From an uncultured Bacilli bacterium (GTDB taxonomy: Bacteria > Bacillota_I > Bacilli_A > RF39 > UBA660), in NCBI GenBank assembly GCA_934120635.1, contig CAKOUR010000021.1, positions 1-14,479 on the forward strand: a stretch of 14,479 nucleotides of DNA, read 5' to 3'. Below, in pieces: positions 5,787-12,714 of the stretch. A program made the position numbers and the translations under genes. A model generated the notes under the pieces. The model searched no databases. It worked only from the letters and a program-made list of their open reading frames with translations, and was not told where the DNA came from. Position 1 is the first letter of the stretch; each line of letters opens with the position of its first letter.

Positions 5787-6677
5787 TTATTTTATTCTTA
5801 ATTTTATAATATCTGTATCTTTTAATTCTCCTATTAATAAAGAAGAGTTTTCATGATGTAATTTATAATTACTATTTACACATTTTTCATCGAAATTAGC
5901 ATAACAATACTTACAAAAGTGTTTACAAGAATTATATACGCCAATATCTACCATTTCAACACAATGACATTTCTTTCCTTTTCTAGCATGCCATTCTTTT
6001 TTATATAATTTAGAGGTTAATTTAAAAGCAAGTTCATAGGATAAACATTCTCCTTTACTAAAACCATATTCGCATAAATCTCTATCCTCAGAGCAAGTAT
6101 GAACAATAAGATTATGTTCTCTAGCACTTTTGCTAAAGGACTCTCCTATTATTTTATAATCTTCTTCTGAAAGATTTCTATAATTTAAAATTCTTTTATT
6201 TTTTCTTACATTTTTATAATCATCAAGAAAAGAAATAAGTATTTTACTAATATATCCATCAAGATTCTTACATAATTTTTCAAATGCTTTGATATGATAG
6301 GCTAAGGAATATTTATCACTTATAAATATTGGATCATATCTAACTACTACATTATCTTTTCCTAATAATAAAGATAATTGTTTAATTGCTTCTATGATTT
6401 TTCTTTTAGATATTACATTTGGTTCAATATCATTTTTATAAGGAGTTAATGTTACATGAAATAAAATTGGTTTTTTAATTTCTTTAATACTATCTATTAT
6501 AGGAATTGGATTTTTAGTGCAAAAGAAAATAGCATCGACGTCTGAGAAATTAATTCTACTAACTAAATTTGGATTAAAAGGATTTCTAACATCAATATAT
6601 CCTTCTCTATATCTATTCATAAACCATTTTGAATAAAATGCGACAACGTCTGTTCTTCCACTTACGTTTAATATCAT
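5787..6677 (-). CDS. DUF1848 family protein with C-terminal CX3CX2C motif
   Basis: The 296-aa protein matches the DUF1848 family, which is thought to have a TIM-barrel, spore-photolyase-like architecture but no defined reaction. The start MILNVSGRTDVVAFYSKWF is typical, followed by FFCTKNP (51-57), FHVTLTPY (73-80), VVRYDPIF (111-118) and HTCSED (193-198). The C-terminal cluster has CHC (237-239) and GVYNSCKHFCKYCYAN (246-261), so C251, C255 and C258 form the CX3CX2C triad of radical SAM enzymes, here near the C-terminus instead of the usual N-terminal position. An Fe-S cluster is likely; radical SAM activity is inference. It lies 18 bp downstream of the DUF2238-like gene in the flavodoxin operon, and a flavodoxin could supply reducing electrons. 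Confidence 0.9.
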   Translation of the reverse strand: MILNVSGRTDVVAFYSKWFMNRYREGYIDVRNPFNPNLVSRINFSDVDAIFFCTKNPIPIIDSIKEIKKPILFHVTLTPYKNDIEPNVISKRKIIEAIKQLSLLLGKDNVVVRYDPIFISDKYSLAYHIKAFEKLCKNLDGYISKILISFLDDYKNVRKNKRILNYRNLSEEDYKIIGESFSKSAREHNLIVHTCSEDRDLCEYGFSKGECLSYELAFKLTSKLYKKEWHARKGKKCHCVEMVDIGVYNSCKHFCKYCYANFDEKCVNSNYKLHHENSSLLIGELKDTDIIKLRIK

Positions 6678-6695
6678 ATTTTCCTTTTTTAAATG

Positions 6696-7547
6696 TTAAT
6701 TATAGATACTATCTCTAACAGAATTTGCTAATTTTCTTTTTTCTTTTTTAGGAATAAATTTATTGATAAAGGAATTATTTTTATTATACTTTAATCCAAA
6801 AAAGGCTAAGGTGCTAAAAACTATTGCGCCAATAAAATTAACAAATAAATCTTTCATGGTATCGTTTATTCCAATATCAAGGTAACCATTTTCAATAACT
6901 TGAAGAATATTACCTTCTTTATCATAGATAATAGTTTTATCAATATCTTTTATTAAAATTGGTTTATTTTCTTTATCTGGATTTAACTCTACTGATGATA
7001 TTTTTTGTACAATAGTATCTTTTTGCATATCTAAATTAAAAAATTTATCTCCAGCATATTCAAAAAATTCCCATAATACTCCAATTGTCATAGAAAAGCA
7101 AAAAGCAACTAAACATAAATAAAATGGAGATAACTTAATGGATTTACTATTTTTATTTAATAAGTCTACTAATGAGCATCCCACTGCGGTTGCTAAAAAT
7201 CCATTAATGGTATGTAACATTGTATCCCAATTGGGAATGATTCCATAAAAGTTATTAATTTCTCCTAATATTTCTGCTGAGAAGATAAATAAATATATTG
7301 CTATTTCTAAGCCATCTGGTAATGTTATTTCGAATTTGTTTTGAATAAATAATGGAGCAAATAATAATACAAGTGATAATAAACATAGTAAGGCATTATT
7401 TAAATCTCCTCTTAATAGTTGTAATATCATACATAAAATAACTAAAAATCTTAATATAATATAAATTGCTAAGGAACTTCTTCTTGTTTCTTGATATGCC
7501 ATTTTTATTAATTTTTGAACTTTTATTTTTTTCTTTTTCATCTTCAT
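6696..7547 (-). CDS. DUF2238-like polytopic membrane protein
   Basis: This 283-aa integral membrane protein has a very basic N-terminus (MKMKKKKIKVQK) followed by about six hydrophobic segments. Conserved polar residues inside the membrane region are WDTMLHTINGF (107-117), GVLWEFFEYAGD (156-167) and NDTMKDLFVNFIGA (228-241), a pattern I associate with DUF2238 (YjdF-like) proteins. A hydrophilic insert at about 172-225 (KDTIVQ...YLDIG) is probably a loop outside the bilayer. Its start overlaps the flavodoxin stop by four bases (ATGA), with GAGGAG just upstream, so the two genes are translationally coupled. Function unknown; the family name is moderately sure. Confidence 0.75.
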   Translation of the reverse strand: MKMKKKKIKVQKLIKMAYQETRRSSLAIYIILRFLVILCMILQLLRGDLNNALLCLLSLVLLFAPLFIQNKFEITLPDGLEIAIYLFIFSAEILGEINNFYGIIPNWDTMLHTINGFLATAVGCSLVDLLNKNSKSIKLSPFYLCLVAFCFSMTIGVLWEFFEYAGDKFFNLDMQKDTIVQKISSVELNPDKENKPILIKDIDKTIIYDKEGNILQVIENGYLDIGINDTMKDLFVNFIGAIVFSTLAFFGLKYNKNNSFINKFIPKKEKRKLANSVRDSIYN

Positions 7548-8071
7548 ACTCCTCTTTGAATTTTTAGATAATTGTTTTGAATCATATTTTCTAATTTTTC
7601 TAAATCAAGTTGATTAGGGTGAGATAATGCTTTGTCAAAATTTTCTATTAAATTATCTATATTTGCTCTGGAAAGTTCTTGTTTTTGTTTTTCATAACGT
7701 TTTCTAACTGATATAGGCATTTTACCTTGACACATAAAAGTTCCTATTATTGTATTGCTACTATCAATATTCTTTTTTATATTATTAATAATATTTTGAA
7801 AATATTTTTCACTTTCTCCAAAGCCTGCTGTTCCAAATAAAAATATTTTTTTATTCTTTAAATTTTTTAAGAAAGTTAAAGTTTGTAAATCGGCTGTTCC
7901 TTTTTCAGTCCAAAATCCAATATATAGTATATTACTTAAAGTTTTATCAATATCTGCTATATTGCCATAATAAGTGCATTGTTCTTTAGGTAAAATATTA
8001 TAGATTTTTTCTGCAAGGATTTTAGTATTTCCTGTTCTACTACTGTAAATTATAGAATATTCTAATTTCAT
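7544..8071 (-). CDS. flavodoxin family protein
   Basis: This 175-aa protein is a predicted soluble FMN-binding electron carrier. The phosphate-binding loop is SSRTGNT (10-16) after the first beta strand. GFWTEKGTAD (52-61) is in the second FMN-contacting region, and LFGTAGFGESEKYF (78-91) in the third. TFMCQGKMPISVRKRYE (111-127) is characteristic of a clostridial flavodoxin subgroup. The C-terminus extends some 45 residues as a helical tail. It is the first gene of an operon with the DUF2238-like and DUF1848 genes. It likely donates electrons to an Fe-S or other redox partner; the partner is not defined by sequence. Confidence 0.88.
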   Translation of the reverse strand: MKLEYSIIYSSRTGNTKILAEKIYNILPKEQCTYYGNIADIDKTLSNILYIGFWTEKGTADLQTLTFLKNLKNKKIFLFGTAGFGESEKYFQNIINNIKKNIDSSNTIIGTFMCQGKMPISVRKRYEKQKQELSRANIDNLIENFDKALSHPNQLDLEKLENMIQNNYLKIQRGV

Positions 8072-8282
8072 AATATATTTCTCCTTTATCGTTGAATTTT
8101 ATCAAAAATTAATAGAAAAGTTTTTGTTTTTCTGATAAAATACTTAAATATTTTATTTCTTATTGAATTATATTTTTAGTAAAGATGGGGATTTATTTTA
8201 TATAATATATAAAAATATATACTTATAAAAACTGCATATTAAATTCTTCTTTTATTAATGTTTTTAAAAAATAATACTAGTA
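8072..8282. other. intergenic stretch between the flavodoxin and polyferredoxin genes
   Basis: It is extremely AT-rich with no gene. A hairpin ATAAAATA (8135-8142)/TATTTTAT (8149-8156) shares AAAATACTTAAATA with the left arm of the 56-bp repeat but lacks the rest of it. A GGAG Shine-Dalgarno lies just before the flavodoxin ATG. A weak -10 (TAAAAT) lies about 40 bases upstream of that ATG with no good -35. Confidence 0.5.
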
Positions 8283-8289
8283 TTATTTT
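8268..8289. terminator. 22-bp perfect palindrome containing the polyferredoxin stop codon
   Basis: AAAATAATA-CTAG-TATTATTTT is a perfect palindrome, and on the minus strand it is followed by more T. The stop codon (8285-8283) lies inside it. The position suits a terminator, although a stem made almost wholly of A-T pairs is weak. Confidence 0.5.
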
Positions 8290-9122
8290 AAGTCAAGTGC
8301 ATTTTTAGGACATCCTTTAATACAGTTACAACATAGTATACATTCTGTACCATTTTTTCTTTTTCTTGAATTATCTAATATTTCTACATTCATTGGACAA
8401 CTATTTATACACCTATTGCAATGAATACATTTGTGATGATTACATTTAACTCTTAGATATGAAAAGTAACTAGCTGGTTTTAAGAAAACAGTTACAGGGC
8501 ATATATATTTACAAAATGCTCTATTGTCTTTAAATATAAATGCTAATAATATTCCTAAAACGTAATATATTATATTTCCTATAATAAATGACCAAAACAT
8601 GATATTTTCTAAATGATCAACCTTAAATATAAATAAAACTGATACAAATGTTAATGATAATAAAAATATAATATATCTAATCCATCCCAATTTTTTTCTA
8701 TTACTTTTAGGGATTTTATATGGAAGAAAATCTAATACCATTCCTGTCCAGCAAGCATATCCACACCAGCCTCTTCCAAAGAAAAATGGGCCAGCAATTT
8801 TTGCTACAAAATAGTGGATGGTTGCAGCTTCAAATACTCCTAGAAATAAATAATACCAAAATCCTTCAATTTGCATATTTTCTCTACATATAATTCCTAA
8901 ATAAATAAGCATATATAGTCCTACTGCTAACTGAACAAAATTTCTTGCATATTTGACTTTATGTTGCATTAAATACATTCCCGTTGATAGGCAAATTCCT
9001 ATATAATTAAAATTTAATAAATAAAATAAGTTTTTTGTTGATGTAAATAATGATATCGCTACCGTTTCAAATATTAGCATAGTTATTAAGATAATTTTAT
9101 TTTCTTTAATCAACTTTAGCAT
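8283..9122 (-). CDS. membrane polyferredoxin, NapH/CcoG-like 4Fe-4S protein
   Basis: The 279-aa protein has about six transmembrane segments and a cytoplasmic ferredoxin tail. After the membrane part come GRGWCGYACWTGM (116-128; C120 and C124) and CKYICPV (204-210), the paired CX3C motifs of the NapH/NosR/CcoG/RdxA group. Two 4Fe-4S binding motifs follow: C232, C235, C238, C242-P and C261, C264, C267, C271-P. Such proteins pass electrons between membrane quinol or flavin systems and soluble partners. ATG 9122 has GAAGGAAG upstream, and the gene lies 31 bp downstream of the DUF1287 gene. The nearby flavodoxin could be a partner; this is inference. I give no symbol because NapH, CcoG and related names cannot be separated here. 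Confidence 0.85.
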   Translation of the reverse strand: MLKLIKENKIILITMLIFETVAISLFTSTKNLFYLLNFNYIGICLSTGMYLMQHKVKYARNFVQLAVGLYMLIYLGIICRENMQIEGFWYYLFLGVFEAATIHYFVAKIAGPFFFGRGWCGYACWTGMVLDFLPYKIPKSNRKKLGWIRYIIFLLSLTFVSVLFIFKVDHLENIMFWSFIIGNIIYYVLGILLAFIFKDNRAFCKYICPVTVFLKPASYFSYLRVKCNHHKCIHCNRCINSCPMNVEILDNSRKRKNGTECILCCNCIKGCPKNALDLK

Positions 9123-9153
9123 TTCTTCCTTCTTTCTAATAAATGTAATTTAT

Positions 9154-9807
9154 TTAGCTAATTCTATAATGCCCAACAATATCGTTACGATATTCTAAAA
9201 TATCTTCTTCATAATATCTTTGATAAAAATTAGCATGATGGATAATAAAATTTATTCCTTTTTTATTTCTATTATCGGATACTATTCCAATATGATTTTT
9301 AAACACCACAATATCTCCACCTTGCCATTCTTTTATCTTATTAATATCAGTTGTTAAAGCAATTGCGTTATTATCTAAATATATTTTTAAATTTTGTACT
9401 CTTCTGAAATCAATATTTTTATCTATAGCATCAATATCATATAAATTTTTATTTGTTTTTATATGTTCATTTACTAAATTCATTAGATCATAACCGGCAT
9501 TTTTTAATGCAAAAGCAACTACATCAGTACAAACTCCGTATTCATCATCAGGATACCCTGTAGCATAGTATTTGCTCTTATATTTAGGGTTTGTTTTTAT
9601 ATAATCTTTTGCATTATTTAATATATCTGTCTGATCATCTACACCATCATTATCTTTATCAATATTGCTTTTATAAGTTTGGATATTAAAATCTTTATTG
9701 GTATATTTTTTATGAGGAATATAATTAAAATGATATAACCCATATAAAATAACAATGATTAATATTCCAAGTACTAAAATAATAATGGAAAGTATTCTCT
9801 TCTTCAT
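9154..9807 (-). CDS. DUF1287 family secreted amidase-like protein
   Basis: The 217-aa protein has one N-terminal membrane segment (about 4-27, no lipobox), so it is exported or anchored with the domain outside. The DUF1287 domain has YATGYPDDEYGVCTDVV (81-97) with the predicted nucleophile C93, then NIDFRRVQNL (131-140), WQGGDIV (161-167), NHIGIVSD (171-178) with H172, IIHHAN (188-193) and the terminal GHYRIS. This order fits an NlpC/P60-like Cys-His peptidase or amidase fold, likely acting on cell wall material, though the reaction is not established. DKDNDGVDDQTD (50-61) resembles a calcium-binding Asp repeat. The Shine-Dalgarno GGAGG is well placed. The 40-bp repeat copy A lies 37 bases upstream. 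Confidence 0.88.
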   Translation of the reverse strand: MKKRILSIIILVLGILIIVILYGLYHFNYIPHKKYTNKDFNIQTYKSNIDKDNDGVDDQTDILNNAKDYIKTNPKYKSKYYATGYPDDEYGVCTDVVAFALKNAGYDLMNLVNEHIKTNKNLYDIDAIDKNIDFRRVQNLKIYLDNNAIALTTDINKIKEWQGGDIVVFKNHIGIVSDNRNKKGINFIIHHANFYQRYYEEDILEYRNDIVGHYRIS

Positions 9808-9844
9808 ATATCCTCCACTTTAGTAAGTTACTATTTTTTTAAAT

Positions 9845-9884
9845 CAAATTACTATTATTCTAACTAATTATTAAACTGTAATTT
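9845..9884 (-). repeat. 40-bp direct repeat, copy A (3' side of the HEPN gene)
   Basis: It matches copy B (11689-11728) at 37 of 40 bases and shares the core TCTAACTAATTATTAAA. The ends AAATTAC and GTAATTT are inverted repeats of each other. It lies between the stop of the HEPN-like gene and the start of the DUF1287 gene. Confidence 0.85.
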
Positions 9885-9930
9885 GTAATACTCGTAATAT
9901 CAAAATATTTCAATCATTCTTATCTATGCT

Positions 9931-11613
9931 TTATTTTTTTACACTGCTAGTTATGTAATTTACCAACAAATGTTTTTTTATACTATCTATTATTTCTGAA
10001 AAATCATTTTTTTCTTGTTCTGATAAATTATCGAATTCAGAAATAAAAGTTCTTATTTTATCTTCATTGGCCAATCTTACTATTTGACCATCATCGCAAA
10101 TCAGTAATTTAAATTCTTTTTGTATATCCTTTAAATCAAGATAGTACAAAACACCATTTTTAATAAAAGAAATACCTATTGCTAAACTTGTTCCATCTTC
10201 TAAAAAAATCTTTTTAAAATGAATTGGAGAATCCATATATCCATTAATATTAGTTTTTGGTTTTACAATTCTTTGAAAATATGATTCAGCACATTTTTCT
10301 ATATCTTCATATCGTATATTATATTTCCAAAACCCAGAATTATTTGGATTATATTCATTATCTATACCATTACCCCAATCAAATAATTTAAAACATTCAT
10401 TCACTCCTTTATACCATCTCATATGTACAAAAGAATTTCTTATTTTTTCTCTCTTAACTCTTTTAGAATCGGTAATAGTTACTTCACTATCTGTTACTAA
10501 CGTATCAAATAAATATCCATAATATATTGCATTGGTGATAGATAATAAGTTCTCAAAATCAATCGAATCATATAATATATTTTCATCAATGCCAAATGAT
10601 TTGGTATAAAGATTCAATGGAGATTCATCATTTAAATTTTTCCTTTGATAAATTTGTCTAGCATCTTTTATTAAGTCAAAAATTGTGTTTTTTCCATTTC
10701 TCATGTAGTAATTTGACAAAATCAAATTCATTGTTAAAACTCTATCTTTTGTCCAAGAAAAAGGCATAACTTTATCTAATAGATGAGAAATTACATCATT
10801 TCCCTTTTCTCCTATACTTTCCCAATATTTTAAATCTTCCTCTATTTTTATTTTTTGTGCTATAGAATAATAAATATCTTTATATTCCATACCATTTTTT
10901 AAGAAAAGTTTTTCATAGTTTTTAGTTTTATTATTGCTATTAATGTGGGAAATAATTATTTCTTTTTGTACATCAGTTAACTTTTTTCTAGCAAAAAATT
11001 TTCTTAGAAATATATTATTTAGTGTTTCATTAACATTTGATGAATTCAATGAGATTGGTTTTGTTGAACGATTAGATATTATAATTATTGAATTAGTATT
11101 TTTTATTTCAAAACAAATTGACATTAATTCATTTATATCTAACATAACATGAAATGGTATTGGTTTAGTATTTTTTAATAAAATCTCTATTTTTATCTTT
11201 TCTTTTTCAGTTCTAATAAATCTTACTAAATCATGACTAGGATTATCATTATGATTAAGTGCATTCCTTATTAATTTAATTATTTGTCTGTTACTAAACT
11301 TTGATCTATCGTTACTATTAATAAATATACTATCAGGAATACTAATCTTATTTATACTAGATTCAAGTAAATTATCAAAATAGTTATCATACAAAATTGT
11401 TAAAAATTTTGATAATAATAATATTTCATATATGGAAATCATTTCGTAATAATAATCTTTAATCGAATATTGTATTCTATTATCAACTTGCATATGATGT
11501 TTAAAAACTTCATAAAGTGGAACATCTTGATTCATAATTGCATATGTTAAAGTTCTATTATAATCTCTTAAATAAGTTGCAATTTCATATTTAGTAAATT
11601 CATGCTTTTCCAT
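9931..11613 (-). CDS. unrecognised 560-aa protein with two HEPN-type RNxxxH motifs
   Basis: I do not recognise a named family. Two motifs fit the HEPN ribonuclease signature R-x4-6-H: IRNALNHND (R116, N117, H121) and IRNSFVHMRWY (R392, N393, H397). Both have Asn after Arg, the favoured form in active HEPN RNases, and the second resembles the common RNSxxHxRxY variant. Each lies in a predicted helix following another helix-rich stretch, so the protein looks like two HEPN domains (about 45-125 and 345-400) separated by a largely helical linker, with a beta-rich C-terminal part (about 465-515) of unknown role. No signal peptide or membrane segment is present. It has its own -10 box and weak AGGTCGGTGA Shine-Dalgarno, and 40-bp direct repeats flank it. 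A role in RNA cleavage and phage defence is inference. No CRISPR array or antitoxin-like partner is adjacent. Confidence 0.8.
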   Translation of the reverse strand: MEKHEFTKYEIATYLRDYNRTLTYAIMNQDVPLYEVFKHHMQVDNRIQYSIKDYYYEMISIYEILLLSKFLTILYDNYFDNLLESSINKISIPDSIFINSNDRSKFSNRQIIKLIRNALNHNDNPSHDLVRFIRTEKEKIKIEILLKNTKPIPFHVMLDINELMSICFEIKNTNSIIIISNRSTKPISLNSSNVNETLNNIFLRKFFARKKLTDVQKEIIISHINSNNKTKNYEKLFLKNGMEYKDIYYSIAQKIKIEEDLKYWESIGEKGNDVISHLLDKVMPFSWTKDRVLTMNLILSNYYMRNGKNTIFDLIKDARQIYQRKNLNDESPLNLYTKSFGIDENILYDSIDFENLLSITNAIYYGYLFDTLVTDSEVTITDSKRVKREKIRNSFVHMRWYKGVNECFKLFDWGNGIDNEYNPNNSGFWKYNIRYEDIEKCAESYFQRIVKPKTNINGYMDSPIHFKKIFLEDGTSLAIGISFIKNGVLYYLDLKDIQKEFKLLICDDGQIVRLANEDKIRTFISEFDNLSEQEKNDFSEIIDSIKKHLLVNYITSSVKK

Positions 11614-11637
11614 ATTTTCACCGACCTTGTTATACCC

Positions 11638-11643
11638 ATTATA
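11638..11643 (-). promoter_or_regulatory. -10 box of the HEPN-like gene
   Basis: Minus-strand TATAAT (11643-11638) in the context CTGTAGTATAATGGG, with ATG 25 bases downstream. The expected -35 position reads CAAATT, a poor match. The lipoprotein gene has a similar GTAGTATAAT context, so both may need an activator or share one. Confidence 0.5.
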
Positions 11644-11688
11644 CTACAGATTTTTAAAATAATTTGTTCAGAATATTATTTATTTTCT

Positions 11689-11728
11689 CAAATTCCTATT
11701 TTTCTAACTAATTATTAAATTGTAATTT
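11689..11728 (-). repeat. 40-bp direct repeat, copy B (5' side of the HEPN gene)
   Basis: Same orientation as copy A; 37 of 40 bases identical. It lies upstream of the HEPN promoter and supplies the last codons and the stop (TAG, 11706-11704) of the metallo-beta-lactamase-like frame. Confidence 0.85.
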
Positions 11729-12318
11729 TTTCCTATATATCCTTTTAATATATCAATCATGGCATTTGCATGACTTGCACCAGCAATAATAGAATGACAA
11801 TCACTACCTAACATATGAGTATATATAGAATTTATTTCTGGTATTTCAATATCAAAAGCATCACTTGTCGGAATAATATTCATTTTTATATCTGCTAGAG
11901 TAATAGTTTTCTCATTAATATAATCAGTTACATGATGTATATTATTATCAAAGGCCTCTCCAAATGTCTTTGTAAAATTATCAACTAATGCTTTTCCTCC
12001 ACCAGTATGTCCATATTCATCCGCCTTTTTAGTAGCATATTTTTTAAAATGTTTTAAGAAAGTTCCTCCTCCCATATGATATGAAAGTAATACTCCATCA
12101 AGTTTTACTCCTAATGATTCAATATATTTTTCTAATTCTTTATTATTATCATAAAATGCAGGAGATTCTATAACAACAATTTTTCCATTCTTTTCAAGTA
12201 AAATTACTTGGTCATCAATATAATCTGCCGTATTGTAATTATGAACTTTTACTTCTCCAAAATCATAAACTAAAACATATCCTTTATTTAAATTTATCTT
12301 TTTATTTTTCTTTTTTAT
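11704..12318 (-). pseudogene. metallo-beta-lactamase-like hydrolase gene, broken at both ends
   Basis: The frame is open from after a TAG at 12327 to a TAG at 11704, about 205 codons. It has a strong AGGAGG (12326-12321) but no ATG, GTG or TTG at the proper distance; the first in-frame ATG is at 12075, well inside the domain. I give the end at an ATA codon. The protein shows MBL-type strands: YVLVYDFGEVKVHNY, then VILLEKNGKIVVIESP, LDGVLLSYHMGGGTF in place of a THxHxDH loop, YGHTGGG, and YTHMLGSDCHSIIAG. It stops at KNYNLIIS inside the 40-bp repeat, where relatives would be expected to continue with a further helical segment. A lost start in a poly-A tract and a 3' end replaced by the repeat suggest decay. 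The fold assignment is moderate; the canonical metal ligands are not evident. Confidence 0.55.
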
Positions 12319-12369
12319 TTCCTCCTATTTTTTTGTTCAAAGAAGTGTGAACTTTTCCTTGACAATTAA

Positions 12370-12375
12370 ATTATA
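12370..12375 (-). promoter_or_regulatory. -10 box upstream of the metallo-beta-lactamase-like frame
   Basis: Minus-strand TATAAT (12375-12370), about 45 bases before AGGAGG. No good -35; the expected place lies in the T-rich arm of the hairpin at 12390-12430. A short inverted repeat GTTCA-N8-TGAAC lies at 12335-12352. Confidence 0.4.
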
Positions 12376-12384
12376 GAATAATAA

Positions 12385-12430
12385 AAAAGAAAAAGTAAGT
12401 ATGTACTTTTTTGTTAGATACTTACTTTTT
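12385..12430. terminator. 13-bp perfect-stem hairpin, bidirectional terminator
   Basis: AAAAAGTAAGTAT (12390-12402), a 15-base loop, ATACTTACTTTTT (12418-12430). On the minus strand the stem ends in TTTTTCTTTTTT, and the plus strand also ends in T. It starts ten bases after the stop of the 14-aa ORF and so closes that small transcription unit. Confidence 0.75.
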
Positions 12431-12439
12431 GGTATAAAT

Positions 12440-12484
12440 TTAATTAAAATAAGGTTTTAGCGAATAAATTTTTTTATAATTCAT
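12440..12484 (-). CDS. 14-aa ORF in its own transcription unit
   Basis: ATG 12484 reads MNYKKIYSLKPYFN and stops at TAA 12442-12440. AAGGAG lies six bases upstream of the ATG. The promoter at 12514-12542 and the hairpin terminator at 12385-12430 bracket it, giving a predicted transcript of about 120 nt. The peptide is basic and aromatic with no membrane span. It could be a small functional peptide, the marker of a small RNA, or the start of a decayed gene. The surrounding 12325-12714 stretch has no other supported gene. Confidence 0.4.
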   Translation of the reverse strand: MNYKKIYSLKPYFN

Positions 12485-12513
12485 ATAATTCTCCTTACTT
12501 TTTAATATATTTT

Positions 12514-12542
12514 ATTATACCAAATTTCTTACGAAAAGTCTA
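12514..12542 (-). promoter_or_regulatory. strong extended -10 promoter of the 14-aa unit
   Basis: Minus strand: TAGACT (12542-12537), a 17-bp spacer, TGG then TATAAT (12519-12514), a good -35 with an extended -10. Confidence 0.7.
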
Positions 12543-12561
12543 TAATTTAGAGAAATTTGGT
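12519..12561. promoter_or_regulatory. operator-like inverted repeat centred on the promoter
   Basis: ACCAAATTTCT (12519-12529) and AGAAATTTGGT (12551-12561) are perfect 11-bp inverted arms around the -35 box. One arm abuts the -10. No T-tract follows either side, so a protein-binding operator is more likely than a terminator. The XRE-type regulator at 13212-13766 is a possible but unproven binder. Confidence 0.5.
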
Positions 12562-12657
12562 AATCTTTATTTTTAATATTTTTCTTTAATTAATTTAATT
12601 ATTTCTTTTAATTCTTTAATATTATTTTCGTATCTATAAACATCTATTTTATCACAG

Positions 12658-12682
12658 AAAAAGAGAAATATTTCATTCTCTT
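12658..12682 (-). terminator. rho-independent terminator of the lipoprotein gene
   Basis: Minus strand: AAGAGAA (12682-12676), an 8-base loop, TTCTCTT (12667-12661), then further T. It lies 33 bases after the lipoprotein stop codon. Confidence 0.6.
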
Positions 12683-12714
12683 AATATCTTAATCTTACGA
12701 TTACTCATAAATTT

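Noticed and set aside
10934..11152. Plus-strand open frame of 72 codons
   Set aside because: It is antisense to the HEPN-like gene. The hydrophobic composition is what AT-rich antisense sequence normally gives.
9931..11613. HEPN-like gene as a Cas13-type CRISPR effector
   Set aside because: It is much shorter than Cas13, there is no CRISPR array in the window, and sequence outside the RNxxxH motifs is not recognisable as Cas13.
12573..12680. Minus-strand frame of 35 codons ending KELKEIIKLIKEKY
   Set aside because: It has a plausible helical composition but no start codon, and it overlaps the lipoprotein terminator.
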